From Rhizophagus irregularis (taxonomy: Eukaryota > Glomeromycota > Glomeromycetes > Glomerales > Glomeraceae): a stretch of 64,000 nucleotides of DNA. Below are positions 13,295 to 25,200 of this stretch, in pieces. Numbering within the stretch: position 1 is the stretch's first letter; each line of letters opens with the position of its first letter. The position numbers and the translations under genes are program-made. Below the pieces are notes generated by a model. It had not been told where the DNA came from and made no database searches. It saw only the letters and a list, made by a program, of their open reading frames with translations. Location of the stretch: positions 682,001 to 746,000 of the forward strand of contig NC_089449.1 of the NCBI RefSeq assembly GCF_026210795.1. Reading direction: 5' to 3'.

Positions 13295-14725
13295 ATGGGA
13301 AACGAATTTTCTCAACATCATGAAAATATGACAAATGTGACAAGCGCACAAAATCAACATACAAGTTGTGCACCTTTGGTATCTTTATATGAACCATCGA
13401 GTATAAATAATAATAAATTAAACAAAAAACAAGAACCTTCTTCCAATTTATCCTCCAATAATGAGAATACGGATAATATTTGTTACATATGTTCGGATCA
13501 AATGGAAATTTATTCAATATCTAAATGTAATCATCGAACTTGTCATTTATGTTCTCTTCGAACAAGAATTTTACTTGACTCCGATACTTGTGCATATTGT
13601 AGAGTAAGTTTTTTTCATTAAATATTTTATTATAATATTCTTATTTGAAGATTAATATATATTTAAAATACTGAAAAAAATTATTATTATTATTATTATT
13701 TTTATTTTTAAAAAAAAACTTAATAGACTCAACAAAATGAAGTTTTATTAACACGAGATTCAAAAAAATCATTCGAAGAATTAAAATCGTCATCAATTAA
13801 TTGGATAACAATCTCTAAAATTAATGTTTTATGTGAGGATGCTTCTATTTTTCATACTGCGACTCAATTGATGGAATTTCAATGTCCATCAAAAAATTGT
13901 AAAGTTATGTGTAAAGACTGGCATGATTTATCATGTCACGTGCGAATTGCTCATAATAAATTATTTTGGTAAGTTTTTAAATTATTTATAATAATCTAAT
14001 ATATATAATAATAATTATTAACTTTATTATCATTATTTATTTTTAGTACCATGTGTATAGTAAATCGAAAAATATTTATATCGGAACATCAATTATACAC
14101 ACGAGAGGAACTTGTAAACCATTATAATGGAAATAATACAGCAGATCCATATTTTCAAGGTCATCCTTCTTGCTCAGAGTGTAGTAATATTCATTTTTAT
14201 GATTCATCGGAATTATATGATCATTATTTAATTCATCACAAATTCGTTCCTAACGCAAATTTATTAAGACCATCTGATCATTCTTCACATTCAACATCAT
14301 CATCAACGAGTTCACAAGAACATTTAATAGAAGCAAGTGATATTGATATACCATTATTAATAATGTGTATTATATCAGGATTACTTAGTATCATTGGAAA
14401 TATTATTGGAAATATAACGGGGTCAGGATGTCATGATTTTGAAAGATTCTTTCATTCTCTTGAAGATCTTTTTGTTACTTTAATGAATTATGATGATGTT
14501 AATAATAACGATCAAAGTTTTGAAATAATACTAAGAAATATGGCAAGTTCATTATACAAGGTCGGAGGAAGGTGTTTAATGTTATTTATGTACTTGATGA
14601 TAATATTTTGGGTTTTAAAAGGGTGGTTTTTTTTCATGAGTTGGGCAATTTATGTGATATGTGTAATAACTTTTGGAAAAATTTGTTGGGAAAATTTAAC
14701 TAAATCTTTCACTTCTAGGGATTAG
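13295..14725 (+). CDS. ZNF598/Hel2-like RING and C2H2 E3 ligase with C-terminal membrane segments
   Basis: Exons 13295-13603, 13727-13968 and 14047-14725 join in frame into 409 residues. The RING finger (about residues 62-103) reads CYICSDQ...CNHRTCHLCSLR...CAYCR, a close match to the family that ubiquitinates small ribosomal proteins on collided ribosomes. It is followed by the family's C2H2 block: CPSKNCKVMCKDWHDLSCHV, then CTMCIVNRKIFISEHQLYTR, then GHPSCSECSNIHFYDSSELY. Normal family members continue into long disordered, Pro-rich tails. Here a Ser-rich linker leads to hydrophobic stretches IDIPLLIMCIISGLLSIIG and LMLFMYLMIIFWVLKGWFFF, then a third. This suggests a membrane-anchored version. 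The family call is firm; membrane location is inferred. Confidence 0.8.
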
Positions 14726-14845
14726 ATCTTGGGATTTAAATCTTGAGATTAGGTTTGGGATTTAAAGTTTGGGATTTAAGTTTGGGATTTAGGTTTGGGA
14801 TTTAAGTTTGGGATTAGGTTTGGGATTAAAAGTTTGGGATTTGGG
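14726..14845 (+). repeat. degenerate TTTGGGATTTAAG tandem repeat
   Basis: About nine G-rich units of the form TTTGGGATT(TA)AG follow directly on the stop codon of the ZNF598-like gene. GGG runs are spaced about every 13 nt on the coding strand, so the 3' UTR could form a G-quadruplex. The unit resembles, but is not, a telomere repeat. Confidence 0.75.
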
Positions 14846-14911
14846 TTAAGACGTCAAGGAAAAATAATTTTTTTTAATTTACTTATTTTAATTTATTTAA
14901 TTTGTTTATAT

Positions 14912-14942
<31 letters not shown>

Positions 14943-15604
14943 TTCTTTTTTGTTGTGTATAACTGTATAACTACCGTATTGTATATTTTCATTATCATTA
15001 TCATTTATTTCTTCATTTGTTTATTATTAGAATCAGATTACTTTTTCTTTAGGGTTGGAGTAATGGAGGCAAAAAAAAAAAGTATTTATTTATTATTATT
15101 TATTATTCATTATTACATTTACATTTTTTACGTATTACATTTTTCCGAAATAAAAAATAATTCATCACACGCTAAAATGCCAAGCATTATTATTATACTA
15201 TTGATTAGTATAAACTTGACATTTAGCGTATAATGCATTTTTTTTTCATAAAAAAAAAAAAAAAAAAAATTCGTCAAATTTTTTTTTTTACATGTGGGAA
15301 TTTCCATAAAAAAAACAAAAAATACCACGCAAACATTCTATTGTGAAAAAACACCATTGTTAAAAAAAAAAAAAAGATTATCATAATTTTTTCACGTGTT
15401 TTAAATTTTTGGTAAGGTTTGGTTTTTTGATTTTTCTGCCACGATACAATCTTAAGATTAATTACGTATTACTATCACGCCATCGGATTTTCGGATATTG
15501 GCGCGGACCATGAATGTGTAAATCGTATTCATTTTAAGAACGGGATTTACCAAATTACAACGCCTTAAATTAAAGCCGTAATCAAAGCCGTGTAATTATA
15601 AATA
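14846..15604. other. AT-rich intergenic DNA with (TA)n and A/T homopolymers
   Basis: Contains a TA microsatellite at about 14918-14943 and poly-A/poly-T blocks at 15237-15290. No gene seen. Confidence 0.45.
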
Positions 15605-15835
15605 AAAAATCTCTTTAATCAATATTAATCTCTTCAATCAATTTTAATCTCTTTAATATCTTTTAACCTCCTTATCCCTTTAATCTTTTCAATCCCCTAA
15701 TTCCTTTAGTCAAATGTTTAATCCCCTTTAGCCAATTTTTAATCCCTTTAATCAATTTAATCCCCTTTAGTCAACTTATAATCCCTTTAGTCAATCCTTT
15801 TAGTCACCTTATCCCTTTTAATCAAAATATAAAGG
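15605..15835. repeat. degenerate AATCCCTTTAGTCAATTT tandem repeat
   Basis: A run of 12-20-bp units built from CTTTAATC/CCTTTAGTCAA, strongly strand-asymmetric (pyrimidine-rich on the plus strand). Its function is unknown. Confidence 0.7.
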
Positions 15836-16179
15836 AAAATCGGTATTATTAAATGGATTTCCCCCTTTTAATATTAACGTAATTATTTAAAACAATATAT
15901 GTGTATGGTATAATAATACGCTCTCCTTATGACGTAAAAAAATTGTGCCCAGAAGATAACTCCTGTGGCTAAAAATAGAATATTACCCCTGTGACAAAAT
16001 GATATGCACAATAAAAAATAGAATTAATTATAGAAATTTTTTTATTCTTTTTTCTTTTTTTTTAAAAAAAAATATAACAATCTGTTTCCCTTTCCTTTTT
16101 TTTAAAAAAAAGGAAAAACACAACAGTCTGCTTCTCTCTTTTTTTTTTCAAAACAAAAAAAACAATAATTATTATTATT
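15836..16179. other. intergenic DNA with paired T/A homopolymer blocks
   Basis: 3' flank of the membrane-protein gene at 16180-17391. There are several short T-run/A-run palindromes at 16040-16160. Confidence 0.4.
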
Positions 16180-17391
16180 TTAAAAGAATACAGGACGATT
16201 ACCACCACCATTATTTCTTAGATTAAAGGTTCTTGAACCTCTAGATTGTCTTCTTGAATCTCTTGGATTATCATTTTCTTCACTATCTTGACTACTATTA
16301 TATGTTCTCACGTTAGCCCAATCCAATTCTGATGATCGTTTTCTCGCGATTAATAATGATATAACATATAATCCTACATTTATCCATCCAAATGATATAC
16401 TTGCTACATCTGTATTGCATTGTAATTGTGCTAATTCTGCTAATTTTGTTAATTCAAGATGTTTAGAATTTGTATTAATTAGGTCACATCTTAACCCTGG
16501 TCCTGAATACCACGGATCAAAATTTGCCACTCCTGAAAAAGAAGGAAAAAAGAATATAAATTGGCATCTTGCTTTTTTTTTAAAAAAAAAAATAAACGAC
16601 ATGAAAATGATTTTACCTGATGAAAACCATAATGCAAAGAAGAATCTAGAACGTAATAAATTAACGTAAAAATTAATATTTTTACAAAAAATAAAAAAAA
16701 AAACATAAAAATAAATTATAATACAAACAATTCCATTAATATAAGTCTTAATGCATGATTCCATAACCACCTATAATTTGATACATAAACAACTACAAAA
16801 TTTGAAAAATTCGAAAAAAAAATTTTAATTTTTATCACACAAAATGTAATATAATTTGAAATTTATATAATTTATATTTACTTGCTCCCAATAATGTTGT
16901 TGCTACTACGATATAATACCATATTTTAACTTGTCCATTATAACTGAAAAAAATTTAATAAATACGTTATTATTATTATAGAAAAAAAAGAAAAAGAAAG
17001 AAAGAAAGAAAGAAAGAAAAAATGGTATATAATATATACTACATAATATATACATAATATATACATAATATATACTCACGTTATAGATTTATCAGTTGGT
17101 AAAGGTTGCTTCTTAAAATACACTGACTTATCAATATTGATTTGTGGATAAAATTTTGATGAATTAAGTTCATCAACATAATTTGACCAAGTAACATATG
17201 ATGTAACTTCTAATAAATTGATAATAATATTAGTAAAAGAAAAAAAAATTATCTTTTATAAAAAAAAAAAAAAGAAAAAAAAATCCCCAGGAAAAAAAAA
17301 AAATCTTACCTAGTATAACTATTATTAAACATACCAATAATTGTGCTAGTTTTACAAATAAAAAATAATATGGATGTTTACTAGCTTTCAT
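16180..17391 (-). CDS. four-helix membrane protein, MARVEL-like (239 aa)
   Basis: Six exons join in frame: 17391-17310, 17209-17080, 16943-16882, 16792-16729, 16645-16617 (29 nt) and 16532-16180. Four hydrophobic helices are visible: around LAQLLVCLIIVIL, IWYYIVVATTLLGA, FFFALWFSSG, and ISFGWINVGLYVISLLIA. The tail is Arg/Ser/Asn-rich. The neighbour at 18641-19538 has the same layout, including an 82-nt first exon, so the two are paralogues. A fungal MARVEL-type topology fits, but the family name is an inference from the four-helix layout. Exon 4 was placed by frame and by similarity to the neighbour and uses a weak donor (GTTTGT). Confidence 0.65.
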
Positions 17392-18640
17392 GATTAATAT
17401 TTCATATATATATGAATGTGTATATAATAATATATTGTATAATGTATATAATTTTTTACGAATTTTTTACGAATGTGAAAAAAATGTTATTATGTAATAT
17501 ATAATGTATAATATTTGTTAAAATATTTTACAAGAAAACAAAAAAAAAAATAAAATTTTTTTTTTTGTTTTATAAAGTTCATAAAAAAAAATCGTATCGT
17601 ACGATAATAAAATCAAAAAATAAATGAATTAAATCCTTAATATATATAAATAATTTATCCGTTATAATAAACAAATGGTACCTATTAAACCTAATAAAGC
17701 ATTAAAGAAGACAAAAAGGATGATAGAAACAATGGAAATAAATCATTAAAATGAGGTCAAACCAATAAGATTTCTATGATGGTTACAAATTGTTACAAAC
17801 TACACAAGATACCAAAATAATCGAAAAAATTATTCGTGATGATAAAGCACAACCGGGCGCGGGCGTTTTTAAAAAAATATCTTCTTTTTTTTTAAAAAAA
17901 AAGTAGGAAGAAAAAGTAAAATACCGCGGAAAAATATTTTAAGTCTATATCTTTATTTTTATATAATCATCCCGTTTATACATTATGCGGTACTACGCAG
18001 ATCAGGACATTTATACGTCTTTCACTCTTTTAAATATATCCAATTAAGTAAAATCTATAATATCATTCGAATAAATTTATTTTTAGCAAAATGAATATGG
18101 GCGTTTCCTTTTAAGTTAATATCTGAGGTTATCTTATCTTTTGACATATAAAAATTACGGCTAATTACATATCGTGTCAGAAAATACTATTAAAGTTTAA
18201 ATCCATGTAATAGGAAATACATATACTTTTTTATAAAATCATTAAAAAATCAAACCGCAATTTATTATTTATAATATAACAATTATATAATATGACATAT
18301 AAAAGAAATCAATATTGAGAAAAAAAAAGCCGCACAAATTCAAATCTGTTCCTGCCAGTCTGACCATGAAATGAAAATATGAGTAAATGTGAATGAATGG
18401 GATGCATGGGATAAATGCCAAAAAAAAGGAAAAAAAAAATGAATAATTTACAATTAAAAATTACAGTTATATGCTAATACTATTACTGTACTGTATAGAT
18501 ACAAGTGGGGAAAAATGGTATTTATATTATTAAATCGTGAAATCGTGGATTAAAGGGGGGGTATCATTAAAAAACATCTCAGGCGAAAGTTATTTTTATA
18601 AAAATGTATAAAAAAAAAACTTTCAAGTAATTCCTTTTTT
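17392..18640. other. intergenic DNA between two membrane-protein paralogues
   Basis: AT-rich, with no gene seen. It includes the upstream region of one paralogue and the 3' flank of the other. Confidence 0.4.
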
Positions 18641-19538
18641 TTAGATGGGATTTTGAGAAGTTTTTATGATATAAATTGGTGTTCCTCTCTTCATTTCCTT
18701 TTTACTATAAGTTTTATAAATCATAACTTGTTCAGGTTCATCAATTTGAACTATCGTATTAGGACGTGGTTTATATTTGTAAATCACTTCTCCTAAAGCT
18801 TCAACTCTTCTTTCACCTTCATATCTTTCTTGTCTTTCTTTCCATAATTTCAATGCTATTAAGGTTGTTGCAAGGAAAAGAAACCCATTAATCCAGCCAA
18901 GTGATATAAGCATCACTTTAGCTTTACACTCGCGGGCGACAGCGTCGGTTAAATTTGTATCTTCCCCTATTACAGGTAAATTATCGCAAGTATATCCATA
19001 TCCTTTAAATGATGGATAAATGTTTGCTATACCGGATGTTAACCATAATGTCATGAAAAATGCATTAATAGAAATATCTCGTTTATATGGACCCATATAA
19101 AAACGACAAAATCTTGATAAATAAAATCCACTATCTGCTAAAGTTATTATTAGAACAATATAAAAAAATATTTTTGTCCCATTATAATATACGACATTAT
19201 CATCTTTCATGGATTTGTTTCTATTGAAAAAATGAAGAAAAAAAAATTTTAGGATAATTGAAGCGAGAAAAACAAAACATTTAATAAATTCTAATAAAAA
19301 CTTACATGTCGGCATTGAAATAAGCCGATCCGTTAAAACCTTGATCTATGTAGAATATTTGAAATGCTGCATATTCGACAATTTCTAAAAAAGAAAGAAA
19401 TTATGTTATATAAATATTTGAAAAATTTTTAAAAAAACTTCTCCAAGACCACCTACCTAAAATAAAGCAGATGAAAACAATTAAGATTTCAACGGCTCTC
19501 AAGATTTTAAAAATATTGGATACAGATTGCGAATTCAT
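18641..19538 (-). CDS. four-helix membrane protein, MARVEL-like (246 aa)
   Basis: Exons 19538-19457 (82 nt), 19384-19306 and 19220-18641 join in frame. Helices: ILRAVEILIVFICFIL, IFFYIVLIITLADSGFYLS, FFMTLWLTSGIANIY and VMLISLGWINGFLFLATTLI. An extracellular-type loop contains two Cys (YTCDN and RECKAK). The cytosolic tail is charged. It is a paralogue of the gene at 16180-17391 and has fewer introns in the part downstream of YYNG, so introns were gained or lost since duplication. Neither function nor partner can be read from the sequence. Confidence 0.7.
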
Positions 19539-20764
19539 GTTGTAATAAAGATTTCGTTAAAATTTGATGAAGATACAAAAAGAGTGAAAATAAAAAATAT
19601 CGCGTAATAAAAGGATTCGTTTATATATGGATAATCTAGCTGGTAGATATGAATAATAAGATTTCCAAAAGAAAACTTATTTAGTATACGTAAATGTTTT
19701 TTTATAAAAAGGTGAAAATTCCTTTTTTAATTAAAAAAACGTGATGGTAATAAGGGATTTGCGATATGGAGTTGATAAAGAAAAAGGAGAAAGGAGTATA
19801 AAGAAAGGCAAAGGTTAAATAACCGCCAACTCTTTAAAGCCCGCGAGAATTTTGTAGCTGTGAAAGGAAAAGAAGGGAAATTTATTCTCAAACAAAAAGA
19901 AATTTCAATTTGAATATATATTTAATTATCAATACGTCAAGTTTATATAATAGCTAAATTAGGTTGTAATACCAATTTAATACGTAATACTAATTGTATA
20001 TCAAAAATTATCCAATAAAATCAATTTTCGGATCGACCTTTAAACTATTTTAGTATAATAAAAAAAAAGCATAATGTTCTGTAACCCATATGCTCTAAAA
20101 TTGTTACTATTTTTGGTATATAACGAAGATTACCCGTGAAAAAAAATTTCCTTCTTAGAACATTATTCTCATTATTATTGGTTGAGAATATTAACTAACT
20201 ATTATTGTCATTTTTTATTTAATTTCTTTTAATCCTTTTTATAGTTATCATTTCTAATAATTTTTTTCAACTAATACAATTAATTATTTATCATGCGCTT
20301 ATATACGATAAAAAAAATATAAATTAAAAATTTTTGTTTCATCTTCAAAGATAACGGTTTTAATGAACCTTATCTCATTATTTTCACATATGCATAAACT
20401 TTTTATAACATGCTTAAATATTTATTTATCATTCGAACTTTCAACCGAATATGGTAAATCCTTAATTAAAATTAAAACCAATCAATAATCACAAGAATGA
20501 ATCTAAAGAATAAATAGTACACGAAAGTAAAATAAACAGCAATTATCAATTGAGTTTAAAATTACACGACATAATATAATATTTGATATCAAGTCTTTAC
20601 TTTCACATTGTAATAAAATTATGTAATACACTCATTCAATAATAAAATATAAACACGCACACAGCATATATTTTTTTTCTTAAATAATGGCTAAAAACTA
20701 TCCCATAACTTATATTTTGTGATCAGTCGTCAAAGGATAAGCCAAGAAAAAAATATATAATTTA

Positions 20765-20935
20765 TTAAATGGTTATTAACTATTATTGTCTGTTATTAAT
20801 TGTTATTATTAAAAGAAGTTATTAACTATTATTATCTTTTATTAACTATTATTAAACTATTATTAAACTATTATTAAACTATTATTAACTATTATTAACT
20901 ATTATTAACTGTTATTAATTGTTATTAAAAAGAAT
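20765..20935. repeat. (ACTATTATTAA)n-type minisatellite
   Basis: About 14 units of 10-12 bp built on TTATTAACTATTA, with small length variants. Confidence 0.85.
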
Positions 20936-21269
20936 TTTAAATATTCTTAACATTCTTTAAAAAGAAGAAAAATTATTGTAATAAATACAAATTGATTAAT
21001 TGTAATTTAATTAATTTAATTTAAAAAATAAGGAAATCTCAATAAAATAATTATTTTAAAGCCATTCGTTCTCGCAAATTACTCAAACTACTCAAACTTT
21101 AATTCTATTTTCAGAATTTTCAGAATTTTAGAATTAGCAATATTTAAATTTCCAATAAAATAATAATTATGTTCAATCGTATCAGAAAAAAAACCATAAA
21201 ATCTTTATGATGGTGAATCTGAGGGTAAAAGCGGATTTTTTAAAATTCCATAAATCGGTTCCGATTGTC

Positions 21270-21327
21270 ATGTGCCCATCGGAACGACGGAAGTCACGGA
21301 ACGACGGAATGACGGAATGACGGAATA
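21270..21327. repeat. short GACGGAATGACGGAA tandem repeat
   Basis: Five or so copies of an 8-9-bp GGAA(C/T)GAC unit in a slightly GC-richer island. Confidence 0.7.
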
Positions 21328-22261
21328 CTGAATAAACTGATAAAATAAGTATAAAGATCCCCGCATTTATTTTAATTGGTCGTTGTCATTTTTTTCGTTG
21401 AATTTACACAGGATGAGGTGTACATCCACGTGACGCTTGATGTATTTGTGCAATTTGCGTCAGTATTGCGCCCCTATCCCTTATAAAAAATTTTATCCGA
21501 ATATTTCCGGTATATCTCCAGGCAATGCTAAAGAGAAATTTCTAAAGGACAAACTTAATGTTTATCAAAGATCAAAATAATCTATTACTTAAAGTATACA
21601 TTTGTTGGAAATAAATTAGTAATTAGTAATTAGTAAGAAATGATTAACAAAATTGTTGCTCCTACGAAAAATTACAAATAATCATAAGTTATAAATATCG
21701 TAATGTTTTCTTTCGTTCAATAAAAAGATCACATATTCACATATTTAATATATTTTGCGATTTATATGTGACACAGAAAAAAAAAAAGATTTTATTCCTT
21801 TTATGAATAGATGATACAATGTACATCTATTTGATGTTTAAATGGAAGGTGATCCTTTTATTATATCATCATTATCGAAAATTTCCTAATTTTCGTTCAT
21901 GCATATATGGTCTAACGTAGTCTTACGCAACTTCGCCAAGAAGCACGTCCATAAATGAAATTTTGGGTAAGTGACCGGAACGTTAATATCCGGTTGTCAA
22001 TCAATTCCTATATAAGTATTTTCGTAACTGTTAGATATGCGCCCTCATCTTTGTTTTCTCATTTAATAAAATAATTGATTTCTTTTTTCAACTTGAACGA
22101 AAAAATTTAAAATAATTCAAATTTTTTTCTATCATAGGTCCATAACTCTTAATTTAATTAAACTCCAAGTTACAATTATAAAAAAAAAATAATAATTTTA
22201 AAAGATATATTATTTATTTATTTACTTATTTATTATTATTTTTTTTAAAAAAAAATAAAAA

Positions 22262-25200
22262 ATGTCAACATCAAATGAACCAAATAACCCCGAGTCTGTT
22301 CAAAATGAAATTTCAAATCAAAATGAAAATATACGACAAAATCCACGTGAAACAGTACAATTATCAAAAAGTACATTAGCATTACTTAATCCTCATGAAG
22401 AAGAGCAAAGTCCATCGGATGATGAAGATGAAGAAGAAGATGAAAGTTCACATTGGCATGATAATTTTTTCGCTAATGTCTTTAAATCTCTTGGTGACAA
22501 CCAACCAACTCAACCACGTTCTACAAATGTAGATCATCAAAAGAGACAAAAGAGACCTTATATTCATCGTTTACAATCTCAGGCTGATAGAAAATCTCTT
22601 GATTGTGGTTTAAGTGAACATCAATTAGCTGCGCCGTACATTGAAGAAGAACAACCTGAGAAACCCGAAGATTTCAAACGTTCTAGTACAACACCTTTAT
22701 TGACTCCAGAAGAACAGCTAGAATCTTCAGAAGCTGAAGGTATATTATTATATAATTTATTTTTTTTCTTGAAAATAAATAAATTTATTTCTTATTTAAA
22801 TTCTCGTTTTAATATAGGCTCAAGCGTACGTCCACATGAAAATAGTCTTAGGGATCGCGCAAAGAAAGCTTTGGCGTTACATCACATTCAAAATTTATTT
22901 ACACCTTCTAATAAGGAACATTTAGAGAATGCTGGAAATTTAGCTTCTGAATTGTTACCAATTTCAATTTCTGTTCCATTCTTGTGGGCTCGTCTAGACT
23001 ATAAAGGTCGTAGAGCGGTAATATAAATTTCTTAGTAGAACTTATGATTTATGATATTATAACATCTTTTAATTTAATTTTATTTAATCAATTCAGCCTC
23101 CTATTATATTTGAAGCTTTAAAGGTTTGATCATAAAACTTTTTTTATTGTATTCATCAATTACGTGAACAGTAATTAAAAATAGTTTCATTCTTATTTTT
23201 ATAATAAATAGCTTGCTATCACAGATTCTTATGCTGACCATAATATGTATAACCTACAAACGATTTTTCGAATTGAGTTGGAATATGGTGATGTCAAATG
23301 GGTCATAAAAAGATCTGGATATGAATTTTTTCAACTTGATTTTAATTTAAAAAAGAGACAAGAAATTGCTGGCATACCGTCCTTCTCGACTGGTATGTCA
23401 GCATGGGTTGGAACATTATTTCATAGATCTGAAGAAAGACATGCAAGACAAGCTACATTGTCCCTTGAGAGAAGGAAAACTTTGCAAGAATATCTTATTC
23501 GATTAATAGGAGTATTGCGTAAACATGTTTCTTATGATCTTAATGAATTCTTGGAACTTAGTGCTATTTCGATTACAAGAGATATGGGTTGGAAGGGTAA
23601 AGAATGTTATTTGGAAAATAAAGTTGAAAAGTTTAGGAAACCGAGGTTTTTTTGGAGAATGAGAAATTCTAATGAAAAATGGGAAAAGGAATGGGTTATA
23701 GTTCGTGATTCGTATCCTTTTTTATTATTATTTTTTTTTTTAATATAATTTTCTTTATTCTTAACTTTATTGAATCCTTAATATATATAAAAAAAAATTA
23801 TAAAATAATCGTCAAATAGCTATATTGCATTTTGTTCACATATAAGTTCATCATCCCCAGCAGATGTGTTTCTGTTGGATAAATATTTTAAATGCGATAG
23901 AACTGAAATTCATGGGATCCATAAAGTTTTATTACACGATCGCATTGATTTATCAAATAGTTCTCGTAAAATTGAGCTCAGAGGCGATAAACGTACCTTG
24001 GAAAGTCTTATGGAAAGTATCAATAAAGTTAAAATATCATCTCCTTGGGTGAGACAACATCGGTTCGATTCTTATGCCCCAATAAGAGAAGCTGCAAAAA
24101 TAAAGTGGTATGTTGATGGCAAAGATTATTTCTTCGCCGTTTCACAAGCCATTTTGGCGGCTAAATCTGAAATTTATATCGAAGATTGGTGGTTATCTCC
24201 TGAATTAGTAAGTATGCGTAATATGTGTACATATATATATATTTTTTATAAATTTAATTGTTCTAATAATTCCTTGTATAGTATCTTCGCAGACCTCCTA
24301 GTGAAAATGAAGATTTCCGATTAGATAATTTACTTAAAAAGAAAGCAGAAGAAGGAGTTATGATTTATATTGTTGTATATAAAGAAGTGAGATATGCTCT
24401 GACTTTGGATTCGCGTCATACAAAACTGTCATTAGAAAAACTTCATAGGAACATAAGAGGTTATTTTTCAAGATTTAAGATTTTGATGATTTTGATTCAA
24501 ATAGTTTAAATAGTTTGAAACATGTAATAATTTAATTATTTGTTTTAGTTCAAAGGCACCCGGATCATGGACCTGAGGGAACGATGTTTTGGGCGGTAAG
24601 AAATAAAGTATCCATGTATATTTAATTTTTAATTTTAACACTGTTTCTTATTCTATGAAATTTTTAATTTTCATTTCAGCATCATGAGGTGAGTTTATTT
24701 CTTTAAAATATTTCGTTTATTACTTTTTTATTCTCATTTATTAACAATATTTGACACAAATTATATAGAAAATGGTTGTGGTTGATAGTCAAGTAGCGTT
24801 CATAGGAGGATTAGATTTATGTTTTGGGCGTTATGACACTCATACACATGAAATGATTGATTGGTTTCCTGAAGAAACCAAAAAAGCTCGATCAATATGG
24901 CTGGGATTAGATTACTCTAATCCAAGAGTTAAGGATTTCGCAAATGGTATTTTCTCTTTTTAATAAAGAACGAATTTTTATTAAATAAATCATATTACAT
25001 TATTTTAATCACTTTGATTTCTGGTTTTTTTTATAGTTGCGGATTATTTGCATGAGATCATTGATAAAAAACGTACCCCTCGTATGCCATGGCACGATGT
25101 TTCTATAGGAATGGTAAATTCACACAATAAATTAAACTATTATTTAAAGGTTAAAAAATTTAATTTTAATTGAAGTAATATTGATCTTTAGATTGGAACT

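Larger units (their letters stand above)
19539..22261. other. long AT-rich intergenic region
   Basis: No gene supported. It holds the ACTATTATTAA minisatellite (20765-20935) and the GGAATGAC repeat (21270-21327). The last 200 bp is the promoter side of the phospholipase D gene, with poly-A/T tracts before its ATG. Confidence 0.45.

Noticed and set aside
14726-14845. Interstitial telomere repeat
   Set aside because: The unit is TTTGGGATT(TA)AG, not a clean TTAGGG array, and lies within a gene-rich stretch.
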